DNA of 5,238 nt from Candidatus Cloacimonadota bacterium (lineage in GTDB: Bacteria; Cloacimonadota; Cloacimonadia; Cloacimonadales; TCS61): assembly GCA_027064945.1 (NCBI GenBank), contig JAMOPB010000480.1, positions 1 through 5,238 on the forward strand. The letters run 5' to 3'. The notes below the pieces were generated by a model. It was not told the DNA's origin, did no database searches, and saw only the letters and a program-made list of their open reading frames with translations. Of the stretch, positions 1 through 5,238 are shown one piece after another (the first letter of the stretch is position 1; each line of letters begins with the position of its first letter). The position numbers and the translations under genes were made by a program.

Positions 1-1187
1 GTTTCTATTAATGCAATAAATGTTCTTGGAGTTGCTAAACCCGACCCGTTAAGAGTATGGACGAATTTTACTTTCCCATCTGCATCTCTATAACGAATAT
101 TTGCACGTCTTGCTTGGAAATCTTCAAAATTACTTACAGATGATACTTCCAAATATTTACCTGTACCGGGAGCCCATACTTCCAAATCATATGTTTTCGC
201 AGAAGCAAAACTAGTATCACCGGTAGCCAAAGTAATTACTCTGTAATGTAAACCTAAAGCTTGCAAAATATCTTCAGCATCGTGAACCATCTCTTCTAAT
301 ACATTATAAGAGTTTTCAGGCTGAACAAATCTCACCATCTCAACTTTATTAAATTGATGTAGACGTTGAAGTCCTTTTGTATCTTTACCATAAGATCCGG
401 CCTCTCTTCGGAAACAACTACTATAAGCTACCTTCTTATTAGGAAGATCATCTTTACCCATAATTTCACCGGCATATAAATTGGTAACTGGAACTTCAGC
501 CGTAGGAATAAGAAAAAGATCGTCAGCTTCAATGTGATACATATCATCAGCCAGTTTTGGCAATTGACCAGTCCCTGTCATAGTAGCTCGATTTACTATA
601 TAGGGTAAAGAGCATTCTTCATAACCATGTTTTTCAATGTGAAAATCAAGCATAAAATTAATCAAAGCACGTTCGAGAATTGCTCCTTTTCCAATATAAC
701 CTGCAAAACCACTTCCTGAAATCTTAGCAGCACGTTTTAGATCGAGGAGTTTATTTTGTTCAGCTAGATAGATCTGATCTTTAGGTTCAAAATCAAATTC
801 GGCTTTTTTCCCCCAATCACGTACAAACTGATTATTTTCCTCACTGCCAATTGGCACACTTTCATGTGGGATGTTTGGGATCGAAAGGACTAAATCCATT
901 AAACGGCTATCCACTTCAGATAATTCCGCACTAATGCCTTTCAATTCGTTAGAGATTTCTCCCATAACTTTGATAGTTTCACTTACATCCTGCTTAGCTT
1001 TTTTCATTTTAGGAATCTCTTTAGAAACCCTATTTTGTTCAGCACGTAAATTATCATATTTAAATTGAAGAGTACGTTTTTTCTCATCCAATATAACAAA
1101 CTGATCTAAATCAGCTTTTTCATTTTTATTAGCAATAGCTGTTCTAACCAGCTCAATATTATTCCTTACAAATTTAATATCTAACAT
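1..1187 (-). CDS. serS: Seryl-tRNA synthetase (3' end cut by the window edge)
   Basis: Cytoplasmic class II aminoacyl-tRNA synthetase that activates serine with ATP and charges tRNA-Ser. I translated the frame from ATG at 1187 and it stays open for 395 codons to the left edge; bacterial SerRS is usually about 420-430 residues, so roughly 30 C-terminal residues are missing. Seen in order: an N-terminal charged helical hairpin (about residues 27-100, the tRNA-binding coiled-coil arm); motif 1 around GAILERALINFMLDFH (168-183); the serine-pocket TAEVP (229-233); motif 2 starting FRREAGSYG (259 on) and running to HQFNKVE, with the ATP-binding arginine; motif 3 as NGSGLATPRTFIALIE (from 380) with Arg388. 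Start choice: GAGG at 1193-1196 lies 5 nt before the ATG, inside the last two sense codons of tpiA. No frameshift or missing core residue is visible. Identification is firm. Confidence 0.97.
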   Translation of the reverse strand, partial: MLDIKFVRNNIELVRTAIANKNEKADLDQFVILDEKKRTLQFKYDNLRAEQNRVSKEIPKMKKAKQDVSETIKVMGEISNELKGISAELSEVDSRLMDLVLSIPNIPHESVPIGSEENNQFVRDWGKKAEFDFEPKDQIYLAEQNKLLDLKRAAKISGSGFAGYIGKGAILERALINFMLDFHIEKHGYEECSLPYIVNRATMTGTGQLPKLADDMYHIEADDLFLIPTAEVPVTNLYAGEIMGKDDLPNKKVAYSSCFRREAGSYGKDTKGLQRLHQFNKVEMVRFVQPENSYNVLEEMVHDAEDILQALGLHYRVITLATGDTSFASAKTYDLEVWAPGTGKYLEVSSVSNFEDFQARRANIRYRDADGKVKFVHTLNGSGLATPRTFIALIE

Positions 1188-1188
1188 T

Positions 1189-1965
1189 CTATCCTCTTAA
1201 CTGGAGCGCAATATCAATCATCTCTTCGAATGTATCATTCACAAGAGAAGCACCGCCAATCAAACCACCATCGATGTCTGGTTGTTTAAGCAGTTCCAAT
1301 TCATTTGCAGGTTTCATACTACCACCATACAAAAGAATTGTATTTTCAGCGATCTCTTTTCCATATTTATAATTTAACCAATTTCTTATTTCTTGGTGAA
1401 TTTCTTGTGCTTGTTCAGGAGTGGCAACTTTACCGGTACCAATTGCCCAAACAGGTTCATACGCAATAATCACCTCATCTTCCATATTAATATCAGCAAG
1501 CCCATTTTCTAATTGAGAAATAATTACTTCTTTAGTGATATCATTTTCTCTTTGTTCCAATGTTTCGCCAATACAAAAAATAGGAGTAACTTCATTTTCC
1601 AACAATCTCTTTATTTTCATGTTGATTAACGAATCAGATTCAGAATGGTATTTACGTCTTTCCGAATGTCCAACAATGCAATAATCAACTTGAATACTAT
1701 TATACATATCAGCCGATATTTCTCCGGTAAACGCTCCTTGATTTTCAGCACTTACATCCTGTCCGCCAATACTTAAAGGAGATTCTACAGAAAAATCTGT
1801 AGCTAACTCTAAAAAAACTGCCGGTGGACAAACTATCACTTCCAAATTATCAAATTCATCTTCCGGCTTTTCATTTAAAGCATCTGTTAAGCTGATGAAA
1901 AAATCTTCCGCTTCGGAAAAAGTTTTATTCATTTTCCAATTTCCTGCAATTACAGTTCGTCTCAT
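1189..1965 (-). CDS. tpiA: Triosephosphate isomerase
   Basis: Interconverts dihydroxyacetone phosphate and glyceraldehyde-3-phosphate in glycolysis and gluconeogenesis; cytoplasmic TIM barrel, normally a dimer. With the start chosen here the protein is 258 residues, normal for the family. Signatures: AGNWKMN near the N-terminus (Asn9, catalytic Lys11), IVGHSERR (electrophile His100), AYEPVWAIGTGK (catalytic base Glu170 followed by the flexible loop 6), LYGGSMKP and DGGLIGGASL (phosphate binding). Methionine in GGSMKP replaces the commoner valine, a conservative change. A longer in-frame ATG exists at 1977, but GGAG at 1972-1975 sits 6 nt before the ATG at 1965 and overlaps that upstream codon, and the family begins close to the RRTVIAGNWK segment, so 1965 is preferred. 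The stop codon lies 1 nt before serS. No other glycolytic gene is adjacent. Confidence 0.97.
   Translation of the reverse strand: MRRTVIAGNWKMNKTFSEAEDFFISLTDALNEKPEDEFDNLEVIVCPPAVFLELATDFSVESPLSIGGQDVSAENQGAFTGEISADMYNSIQVDYCIVGHSERRKYHSESDSLINMKIKRLLENEVTPIFCIGETLEQRENDITKEVIISQLENGLADINMEDEVIIAYEPVWAIGTGKVATPEQAQEIHQEIRNWLNYKYGKEIAENTILLYGGSMKPANELELLKQPDIDGGLIGGASLVNDTFEEMIDIALQLRG
1192..1198 (-). promoter_or_regulatory. serS ribosome binding site inside the tpiA end
   Basis: The minus strand reads AAGAGGA, then TAG (the tpiA stop), then one base, then the serS ATG. The GAGG core is 5 nt from the start and is formed by the last arginine and glycine codons of tpiA. This fixes the serS start and implies that ribosomes ending tpiA can re-initiate on serS. 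The sequence pattern is direct; coupling is inferred. Confidence 0.75.
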
Positions 1966-1971
1966 AATCAA

Positions 1972-1975
1972 CTCC
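1972..1975 (-). promoter_or_regulatory. tpiA ribosome binding site
   Basis: GGAG on the minus strand, 6 nt upstream of the ATG at 1965. It overlaps the alternative in-frame ATG at 1977, whose second codon is GAG, and so favours the shorter tpiA form. No comparable Shine-Dalgarno sequence precedes 1977, where the upstream bases are A/T only. Confidence 0.7.
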
Positions 1976-1994
1976 ATTTTATTTGTTTAATCAA

Positions 1995-2029
1995 ACAGGC
2001 ACGAAAACATTATCTGTACCCGTGCCTGT
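1995..2029 (-). terminator. GC-rich hairpin between the TPR gene and tpiA, possible terminator or processing site
   Basis: A perfect 9-bp inverted repeat, ACAGGCACG at 1995-2003 and CGTGCCTGT at 2021-2029, flanks a 17-nt loop. It is one of the most GC-rich stretches in the window. On the transcribed minus strand the stem starts 32 nt after the TPR stop codon and is followed by only a broken T tract (TTTGATT), then A/T-rich sequence leading to the tpiA ribosome site. The weak U tract and long loop are atypical of an intrinsic terminator. Leaky terminator, attenuator or mRNA-stabilising hairpin are all possible; the stem itself is certain. Confidence 0.5.
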
Positions 2030-2061
2030 AAAAAGTTTATCTTACCGAATGTCTACAAAAA

Positions 2062-3039
2062 TTATTCAGAATCGATACTTTCAATAAATTTCTTTGCTGT
2101 ACTAGCATATTTTGGGTTAGTGCCGATTTTTTGGAAATCAGCTTTTGCAGCAGCTTTATTACCAGTATCATAGTTAATTAAAGCTCTATAATATATAGCA
2201 TCATCATTTCCCGGATCATCAGCTAAGATTTTCTCGATATGACTTTTAGCTTTATCATAATTTTTCATATCATAATACTTTCCAACAAGAAGTAAGGATA
2301 CAGTTTTTTGATATTTTAAATTATTAGATTTTTCGTAATATTTTATAGCATTCCTATTATCGTCCATATCTTCATAAAGTTTACCCATATTACGATAAGT
2401 TTTAATCAAAACAGATTCTTTAGGATTTGTTTGCAAGAAATCTTCATAAGCGTTTACAGCTTCAACTTTACGATTTAATTTAAGATTTAGTGCTGCGATA
2501 TTTTTAATCACGCCACTATCTTGACGCAATTCATAAGCTTTTTCGTACCATTTTAAAGCATTTTCAAAATCATCTGCTTTCACATATAAACCGGCAATTT
2601 TCTTCTCAACTTTAAAACTACGTTTTTGAGCATTATATTTAGTTAATACCTCGATAGCTTTCAAAGGTTGTTTAAGATATTTGGAATAGATTATTGATTG
2701 ATAATTAACAATTTTATAATCAGAAGGATTTCTTTCTGCTCTAACATTTAACACACGAATTGCATTTTCAAAATCTTTACCATTGAAATAAGCATTAAAA
2801 GCAAGTTCAAGCCATCTATCAACTTTTGCATCATCCATAGGAATGCCATCTGCTTTTACAGCTTCATTAAATTTTGCAATTGCTTGCTCAAAAATTTTAC
2901 CAGCTTCAGTATATTCCTTGTTATTGTATTTTGTTTCAGCTTGAACACCAAGTTCATTAGCTTCACGTTCCAAAGATTTGGCAAATAAACTTGCTACCAT
3001 AAAAGTAGCTAATATAAATAGAATTATCTTTTTATTCAT
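2062..3039 (-). CDS. Exported tetratricopeptide-repeat (TPR) protein
   Basis: A 325-residue protein with an N-terminal Sec signal peptide: MNKK, a hydrophobic core (about 5-19) and probable cleavage after Ala20 (LFA|KS). No lipobox cysteine is seen, so it is predicted to be periplasmic or otherwise exported. The mature part is almost entirely TPR helical pairs, at roughly 23-58, 73-107, 108-142, 145-178, 179-212, 213-246, 248-281 and 282-315. The clearest repeats have the usual Gly/Ala, Tyr and Pro spacing, for example GLYVKADDFENALKWYEKA near 150-168. TPRs mediate protein-protein contacts, so a scaffold or envelope-assembly role is reasonable, but no catalytic domain is present and no partner is shown by the neighbours. 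The start is secure: GGAGG lies 6 nt before the ATG. A promoter candidate lies just upstream and a hairpin downstream, suggesting a separately expressed gene. I do not recognise a named orthologue. Confidence 0.9.
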   Translation of the reverse strand: MNKKIILFILATFMVASLFAKSLEREANELGVQAETKYNNKEYTEAGKIFEQAIAKFNEAVKADGIPMDDAKVDRWLELAFNAYFNGKDFENAIRVLNVRAERNPSDYKIVNYQSIIYSKYLKQPLKAIEVLTKYNAQKRSFKVEKKIAGLYVKADDFENALKWYEKAYELRQDSGVIKNIAALNLKLNRKVEAVNAYEDFLQTNPKESVLIKTYRNMGKLYEDMDDNRNAIKYYEKSNNLKYQKTVSLLLVGKYYDMKNYDKAKSHIEKILADDPGNDDAIYYRALINYDTGNKAAAKADFQKIGTNPKYASTAKKFIESIDSE

Positions 3040-3045
3040 TCTTTT

Positions 3046-3050
3046 CCTCC
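3046..3050 (-). promoter_or_regulatory. Strong ribosome binding site of the exported TPR gene
   Basis: GGAGG on the minus strand, followed by a 6-nt A-rich spacer and the ATG at 3039. It is the closest match to the consensus Shine-Dalgarno in the window and settles the start of the signal peptide. It suggests efficient translation, stronger than that of the overlapping xerD start. Confidence 0.85.
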
Positions 3051-3063
3051 GTTTAATTTTATA

Positions 3064-3092
3064 ATTTTAGACATTTTCAAAATTGGTCACAA
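3064..3092 (-). promoter_or_regulatory. Candidate sigma-70-type promoter for the TPR gene
   Basis: On the minus strand TTGTGA (3092-3087) and TAAAAT (3069-3064) are separated by exactly 17 nt, matching the -35/-10 spacing of housekeeping promoters with four and five of six consensus bases. Transcription would begin near 3055-3058, leaving a short leader before the GGAGG. Another consensus-like TTGACA lies at 3100-3095, but it is 25 nt from the same -10 and cannot pair with it. AT-rich DNA yields chance matches, and some phyla use different promoter motifs, so this is a candidate only. Confidence 0.4.
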
Positions 3093-3098
3093 AATGTC
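3070..3098. repeat. Inverted repeat overlapping the TPR promoter, possible operator
   Basis: A perfect 8-bp inverted repeat, GACATTTT (3070-3077) and AAAATGTC (3091-3098), separated by 13 nt. The repeat encloses the spacer and overlaps the -35 element of the candidate promoter; the -10 starts at the next base. A dimeric regulator site would fit this geometry. As RNA it would be a weak A/U-rich hairpin with no following U tract, so a xerD terminator is less likely. The repeat is certain; its role is inferred. Confidence 0.45.
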
Positions 3099-3122
3099 AA
3101 TAATTCTGTTCTCGATTAGACT

Positions 3123-4019
3123 TTATCCTCTTGGATGATACAATTTATGCTCTTTTATAATAAACCTTGTATCGATATTAGTGTAGATCTGAGTTGTGTT
3201 AATACTGCTATGACCTAACAGCATTTGCACAACTCGAAGATTTGCTCCGGCTTCCAAAAGATGTGTAGCAAATGAATGCCTTATTGTATGCGGCGATATA
3301 TGTTTTTTTAATCCTACAAGCTTTGCCTGTTTATCAATTACTTTCCAAATTCCCATCCTACTAAGTTTATTACCAAACTTATTTAGGAAAAGAGTAGCAT
3401 TTTGTTTCTCTTTTAGAATCCTTAAACGATCATAATCATAATATTTTCGAATGAATTTTAATGATTCTTCCGCAATAGGAACTAATCTTTGTTTAGAGCC
3501 TTTTCCCATCACTCGGACTAATTTTTCTTCCCAGATAATATCGTGAATAGTTAATTCAATAACTTCCGATATACGCAAACCGCTGGCATACATCAATTCT
3601 AACATTGCTTTATTACGAGAGCCAAGAGGCGATGAAGTATCAATTCCATCTAAAAATTTCAGCATCTCATATAAACTTAGAACATCAGGTAATTTCTGAG
3701 AGTATTTAACATTAGGAATACGGGAGAAATCCAAACTTAGCTGAATCTCCTCCTCTTCCAAAAATTTCACCAATGCTTTTAAAGATGAACGTTTTCTGGC
3801 AATTGATGAGTTTTCCAATCCCAAATGTTGCAAGCTGACAAAATAATCGATTACTTGTTTATCATTAATATCTTCAATTCTTTTATCAATGTATCCTAAC
3901 ATATCTTTAAGATCGGAAAGATAACTCTCGATGCTATTGGAACTTAATCCTTTTTCCACTTGCAGATGATATCGGAAACTATTTAGATACGCCAAATTAT
4001 GAGCATCATTTTTCTCCAT
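3123..4019 (-). CDS. xerD: XerD-type site-specific tyrosine recombinase
   Basis: Cytoplasmic DNA recombinase that cuts and rejoins DNA at a dif-like site, normally to resolve chromosome dimers at division. With the start at 4019 it is 298 residues, the length of E. coli XerD. Residues about 8-90 form the SAM-like core-binding domain (LQVEKGLSSNSIESYLSDL); the rest is the catalytic domain. The catalytic set is complete: Arg149 (SGLRISEV), Lys173 (GKGSKQR), His244 and Arg247 (SPHTIRHSFATHLLEAGA), His270 (LLGHSSINTTQIY) and nucleophile Tyr279; the last four coincide with E. coli XerD numbering. The C-terminus HKLYHPRG also resembles XerD more than phage integrases. A longer frame reaches 4046, but its extra residues MMLILLWWM are unlike the family. 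ATG at 4022 is an alternative to 4019. The gene overlaps the preceding membrane-protein gene by 14 nt. XerC, or the single-recombinase type of some phyla, cannot be excluded. Confidence 0.92.
   Translation of the reverse strand: MEKNDAHNLAYLNSFRYHLQVEKGLSSNSIESYLSDLKDMLGYIDKRIEDINDKQVIDYFVSLQHLGLENSSIARKRSSLKALVKFLEEEEIQLSLDFSRIPNVKYSQKLPDVLSLYEMLKFLDGIDTSSPLGSRNKAMLELMYASGLRISEVIELTIHDIIWEEKLVRVMGKGSKQRLVPIAEESLKFIRKYYDYDRLRILKEKQNATLFLNKFGNKLSRMGIWKVIDKQAKLVGLKKHISPHTIRHSFATHLLEAGANLRVVQMLLGHSSINTTQIYTNIDTRFIIKEHKLYHPRG
4006..4019 (-). other. Overlap between the membrane-protein gene and xerD
   Basis: The membrane-protein stop TGA (4008-4006) lies 14 nt inside xerD as started at 4019 (17 nt if started at 4022). 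Only a weak GTGG/GGTGG-like ribosome site precedes the xerD ATG, so re-initiation by ribosomes finishing the upstream gene is the likely way xerD is translated. The overlap is seen directly; coupling is inferred. Confidence 0.65.
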
Positions 4020-4269
4020 CATCCACCACAGTAAAATCAGCATCAATTATTTCTTCTTCCGTTTCCGGTGCTTCTTGGTTTGAACTTCCAAAAAATTGTG
4101 CTTGGATAATGTGTATTTTCTTCCTGATATTAAAATAAATCAATAAAATCACAGGAAGCGAAATATACCAAAACCTGATTAAAAGTCCTATAAATTTGAA
4201 AAAAAGCAATATCACAAGAAATGTGATAATCCAATTTAATAATCTTTTACTATTCATAATAATTCCCAT
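4006..4269 (-). CDS. Small membrane protein with acidic C-terminal tail, function unknown
   Basis: An 87-residue protein. Residues about 10-32 and 33-48 are strongly hydrophobic and could form two closely spaced helices, or one longer helix broken around Phe33-Pro39 (LLIRFWYISLP). A basic patch follows (NIRKKIH, 48-54), then a polar, acidic tail ending EEIIDADFTVVDDGEK. The architecture, membrane anchor then short acidic tail, recalls small uncharacterised Bacteroidetes proteins of the DUF4834 kind, but I cannot confirm homology. The start is uncertain: ATG at 4269 has AAAGGA too close (2 nt), while in-frame ATG at 4257 has GGGA about 6 nt upstream and would give 83 residues. The stop lies inside the start of xerD, so the two are probably co-translated. 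The real membrane-protein composition and the tight overlap argue that it is a genuine gene; no function can be assigned. Confidence 0.75.
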   Translation of the reverse strand: MGIIMNSKRLLNWIITFLVILLFFKFIGLLIRFWYISLPVILLIYFNIRKKIHIIQAQFFGSSNQEAPETEEEIIDADFTVVDDGEK

Positions 4270-4406
4270 TTTCCTTTCTTAGTTTTTAACAAAAACAATA
4301 AATAATCATTTTCCAATAAGAATGAAATTACGATTCTTGTTGGAAATAAATTCCAAGATTACATACCACAAAGATTACTGATTCATTAAGAAATTGATAG
4401 CGAAAT
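4270..4406. other. Non-coding gap with several short repeats
   Basis: This 137-bp spacer is very A/T-rich and has no credible reading frame. Besides the main inverted repeat at 4310-4346 it contains a 6-bp alternative stem TTGGAA/TTCCAA (4340-4345, 4351-4356), two direct copies of AAGATTAC (4355-4362, 4371-4378), and a GTTTTT-AAC-AAAAAC palindrome (4282-4296) just ahead of the membrane-protein start. I could not find a convincing promoter pair. It probably holds the end of the upstream transcript and the leader of the next. Confidence 0.5.
4310..4346. repeat. 14-bp imperfect inverted repeat, hairpin-forming
   Basis: The arms at 4310-4323 (TTTCCAATAAGAAT) and 4333-4346 (ATTCTTGTTGGAAA) match at 13 of 14 positions around a 9-nt loop. 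The single non-match (4317/4339) is a G-U pair in plus-strand RNA but a C-A mismatch in the minus-strand transcript of the flanking genes. No T run follows directly on the minus strand; a T-rich stretch comes about 12 nt later. It could be a weak terminator for the upstream gene, a protein-binding palindrome or a leader structure. Confidence 0.5.
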
Positions 4407-5238
4407 TTATTTAAGCAATAATCTCAATTTTGCAGAAAATACAGAATTGCTATTTGTCTGCAATAGTTTTTTTACCAATTCTTTATCGTTATTTAAATCT
4501 GCCAATCGCATCATAGCATATTCAACGGCAGTTTCATCTGTAAATTCACGAGAGAAATAGAGTTTTGCTTTTTCAAATTCTCGGTTTTGCAAAAGCCAAT
4601 CACCAGCCAAAAGTAAAACTTGTTCATTTCTGCTGGTTACATACAATTTTTCCAATAGAAGAATCGCATCTTCAATTTTATATAAACTGTATGCTTGATA
4701 TGCTTCTAAAAAGATTGATTTATCTTTACCATTAAATTGTTCACTTAGAAATTCTAGAGTTAATGCATCATTAGTAAAGCTATCCGAAGGTGAATCGATC
4801 ATAATTTCGCCCAATAAGCTATCTGCTTCGGCAGAAGATTGTAACAAATTTTTTAAATATAAAATTTGCAAGATATCACTTTTTTCATTATCAGGATAAT
4901 TAATTTTAGCAATAATTTCATCCACACTTTCAAAATCAGATTGCATCAATTTTATCTTTGCAATCTTTAGGTCTAATTTGCTCTTTATTCGTTGATTTAA
5001 TGCGTATTTTTTTGCTTCTTCCAAATATTTTATCGCAACGGAGATATCTTCGTTTTCTTTTAAAGCAATTTCAGATAAAAGTTCTCTTGCTTGATAATTT
5101 GCAGGTGTACTGCGTGCAAATCTATTGCTTGCCAATTTCTCATCATAATAAATCTGCAATAAATACTTTTTAGCTGCTTGCAAGTGATTCATTTTCATTT
5201 CGATTTTCACAATTTCTATTTTAGCTTCAGCATCGCTT
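4407..5238 (-). CDS. TPR-like helical-repeat protein, C-terminal part (5' end beyond the window)
   Basis: The frame is open from the right edge to the TAA at 4409-4407, giving 276 visible residues. A GTG at 5210 could be read as a start, but the frame continues upstream without a stop (SDAEAKIEI before it), there is no Shine-Dalgarno there, and no signal peptide follows, so the gene almost certainly begins outside the window. The visible part is all amphipathic helices in pairs, for example a unit with ISVAIKYLEEAKKYA and another with LLAGDWLLQNREFEKAKLYFSREF, typical of degenerate TPR or similar solenoids; it ends in a basic, leucine-rich helix AKLRLLLK. No catalytic motif or membrane segment is seen. 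A binding or scaffold role is the most that can be inferred. Sequence outside the repeats is unlike the exported TPR protein downstream, so they are not obvious duplicates. Confidence 0.8.
   Translation of the reverse strand, partial: SDAEAKIEIVKIEMKMNHLQAAKKYLLQIYYDEKLASNRFARSTPANYQARELLSEIALKENEDISVAIKYLEEAKKYALNQRIKSKLDLKIAKIKLMQSDFESVDEIIAKINYPDNEKSDILQILYLKNLLQSSAEADSLLGEIMIDSPSDSFTNDALTLEFLSEQFNGKDKSIFLEAYQAYSLYKIEDAILLLEKLYVTSRNEQVLLLAGDWLLQNREFEKAKLYFSREFTDETAVEYAMMRLADLNNDKELVKKLLQTNSNSVFSAKLRLLLK

Noticed and set aside
871..1068. Plus-strand open frame of 65 codons
   Set aside because: It lies entirely antisense to the coiled-coil region of serS, which has unmistakable family motifs. 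The product shows no domain and there is no convincing ribosome site.
2023..2064. Intrinsic terminator on the plus strand at the 1995-2029 hairpin
   Set aside because: On the plus strand the stem is followed by an A run, not a T run, and there is no plus-strand gene to terminate.
3095..3100. Consensus TTGACA (minus strand) as the -35 of the TPR promoter
   Set aside because: The only good -10 (3069-3064) is 25 nt away, and at 16-18 nt spacing there is no TATAAT-like hexamer. TTGTGA at 3092-3087 fits better.
3123..4019. Phage integrase or integron integrase, marking a mobile element
   Set aside because: The length, residue spacing and C-terminal HPRG match housekeeping XerC/XerD. No attachment site, tRNA, cassette array or phage gene is nearby.
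4958..5173. Plus-strand open frame of 71 codons, leucine-rich
   Set aside because: Antisense to the helical-repeat gene. The leucine richness follows from reading the complement of Lys/Glu/Gln-rich codons, so it is a shadow frame.
5208..5210. GTG as the start of the helical-repeat protein at 4407-5238
   Set aside because: The frame continues upstream to the window edge without a stop, and there is no Shine-Dalgarno sequence in front of this GTG.

Overview
The window is an AT-rich bacterial chromosome segment (about one-third G+C by eye). All six genes lie on the minus strand, so transcription runs from high to low coordinates. It looks like housekeeping chromosome, not a mobile or defence island. 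I see no transposase, integron, CRISPR array, tRNA or rRNA. The organism cannot be named from this window. The AT-richness, the many TPR proteins and the style of the SerRS and Xer sequences would fit an anaerobic bacterium of the Fibrobacteres-Chlorobi-Bacteroidetes broad group (a Cloacimonetes-like lineage is one guess), at low confidence.

In the order of transcription: (1) 5238-4407 is the C-terminal part of a helical-repeat (TPR-like) protein whose start lies beyond the right edge. (2) 4406-4270 is a 137-bp non-coding gap rich in overlapping inverted repeats. (3) 4269-4006 encodes a small membrane protein with an acidic tail, and it overlaps (4) 4019-3123, a XerD-type tyrosine recombinase with a complete catalytic set. 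(5) 3122-3040 is a gap holding a plausible promoter whose -35 and spacer lie inside an 8-bp inverted repeat. (6) 3039-2062 encodes an exported TPR protein with a signal peptide. (7) 2061-1966 is a gap with a GC-rich 9-bp hairpin. (8) 1965-1189 is tpiA. (9) After 1 nt comes serS (1187 to beyond the left edge), which lacks only about its last 30 codons.

There are two tightly packed pairs, membrane protein-xerD (overlapping) and tpiA-serS (1-nt gap). Both look translationally coupled. The exported TPR gene appears to have its own promoter. The hairpin after it may let its mRNA end or be processed before the tpiA-serS pair. The products serve chromosome dimer resolution (Xer), glycolysis/gluconeogenesis (TpiA), translation (SerS) and probably envelope or protein-interaction scaffolding (TPR proteins). 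No single pathway links them.

I found no clear evidence of a new multi-gene system. The items most worth a second look are the palindrome around the TPR-gene promoter, the alternative hairpins in the 4270-4406 gap, the hairpin before tpiA, and the uncharacterised membrane protein fused by overlap to the recombinase gene.
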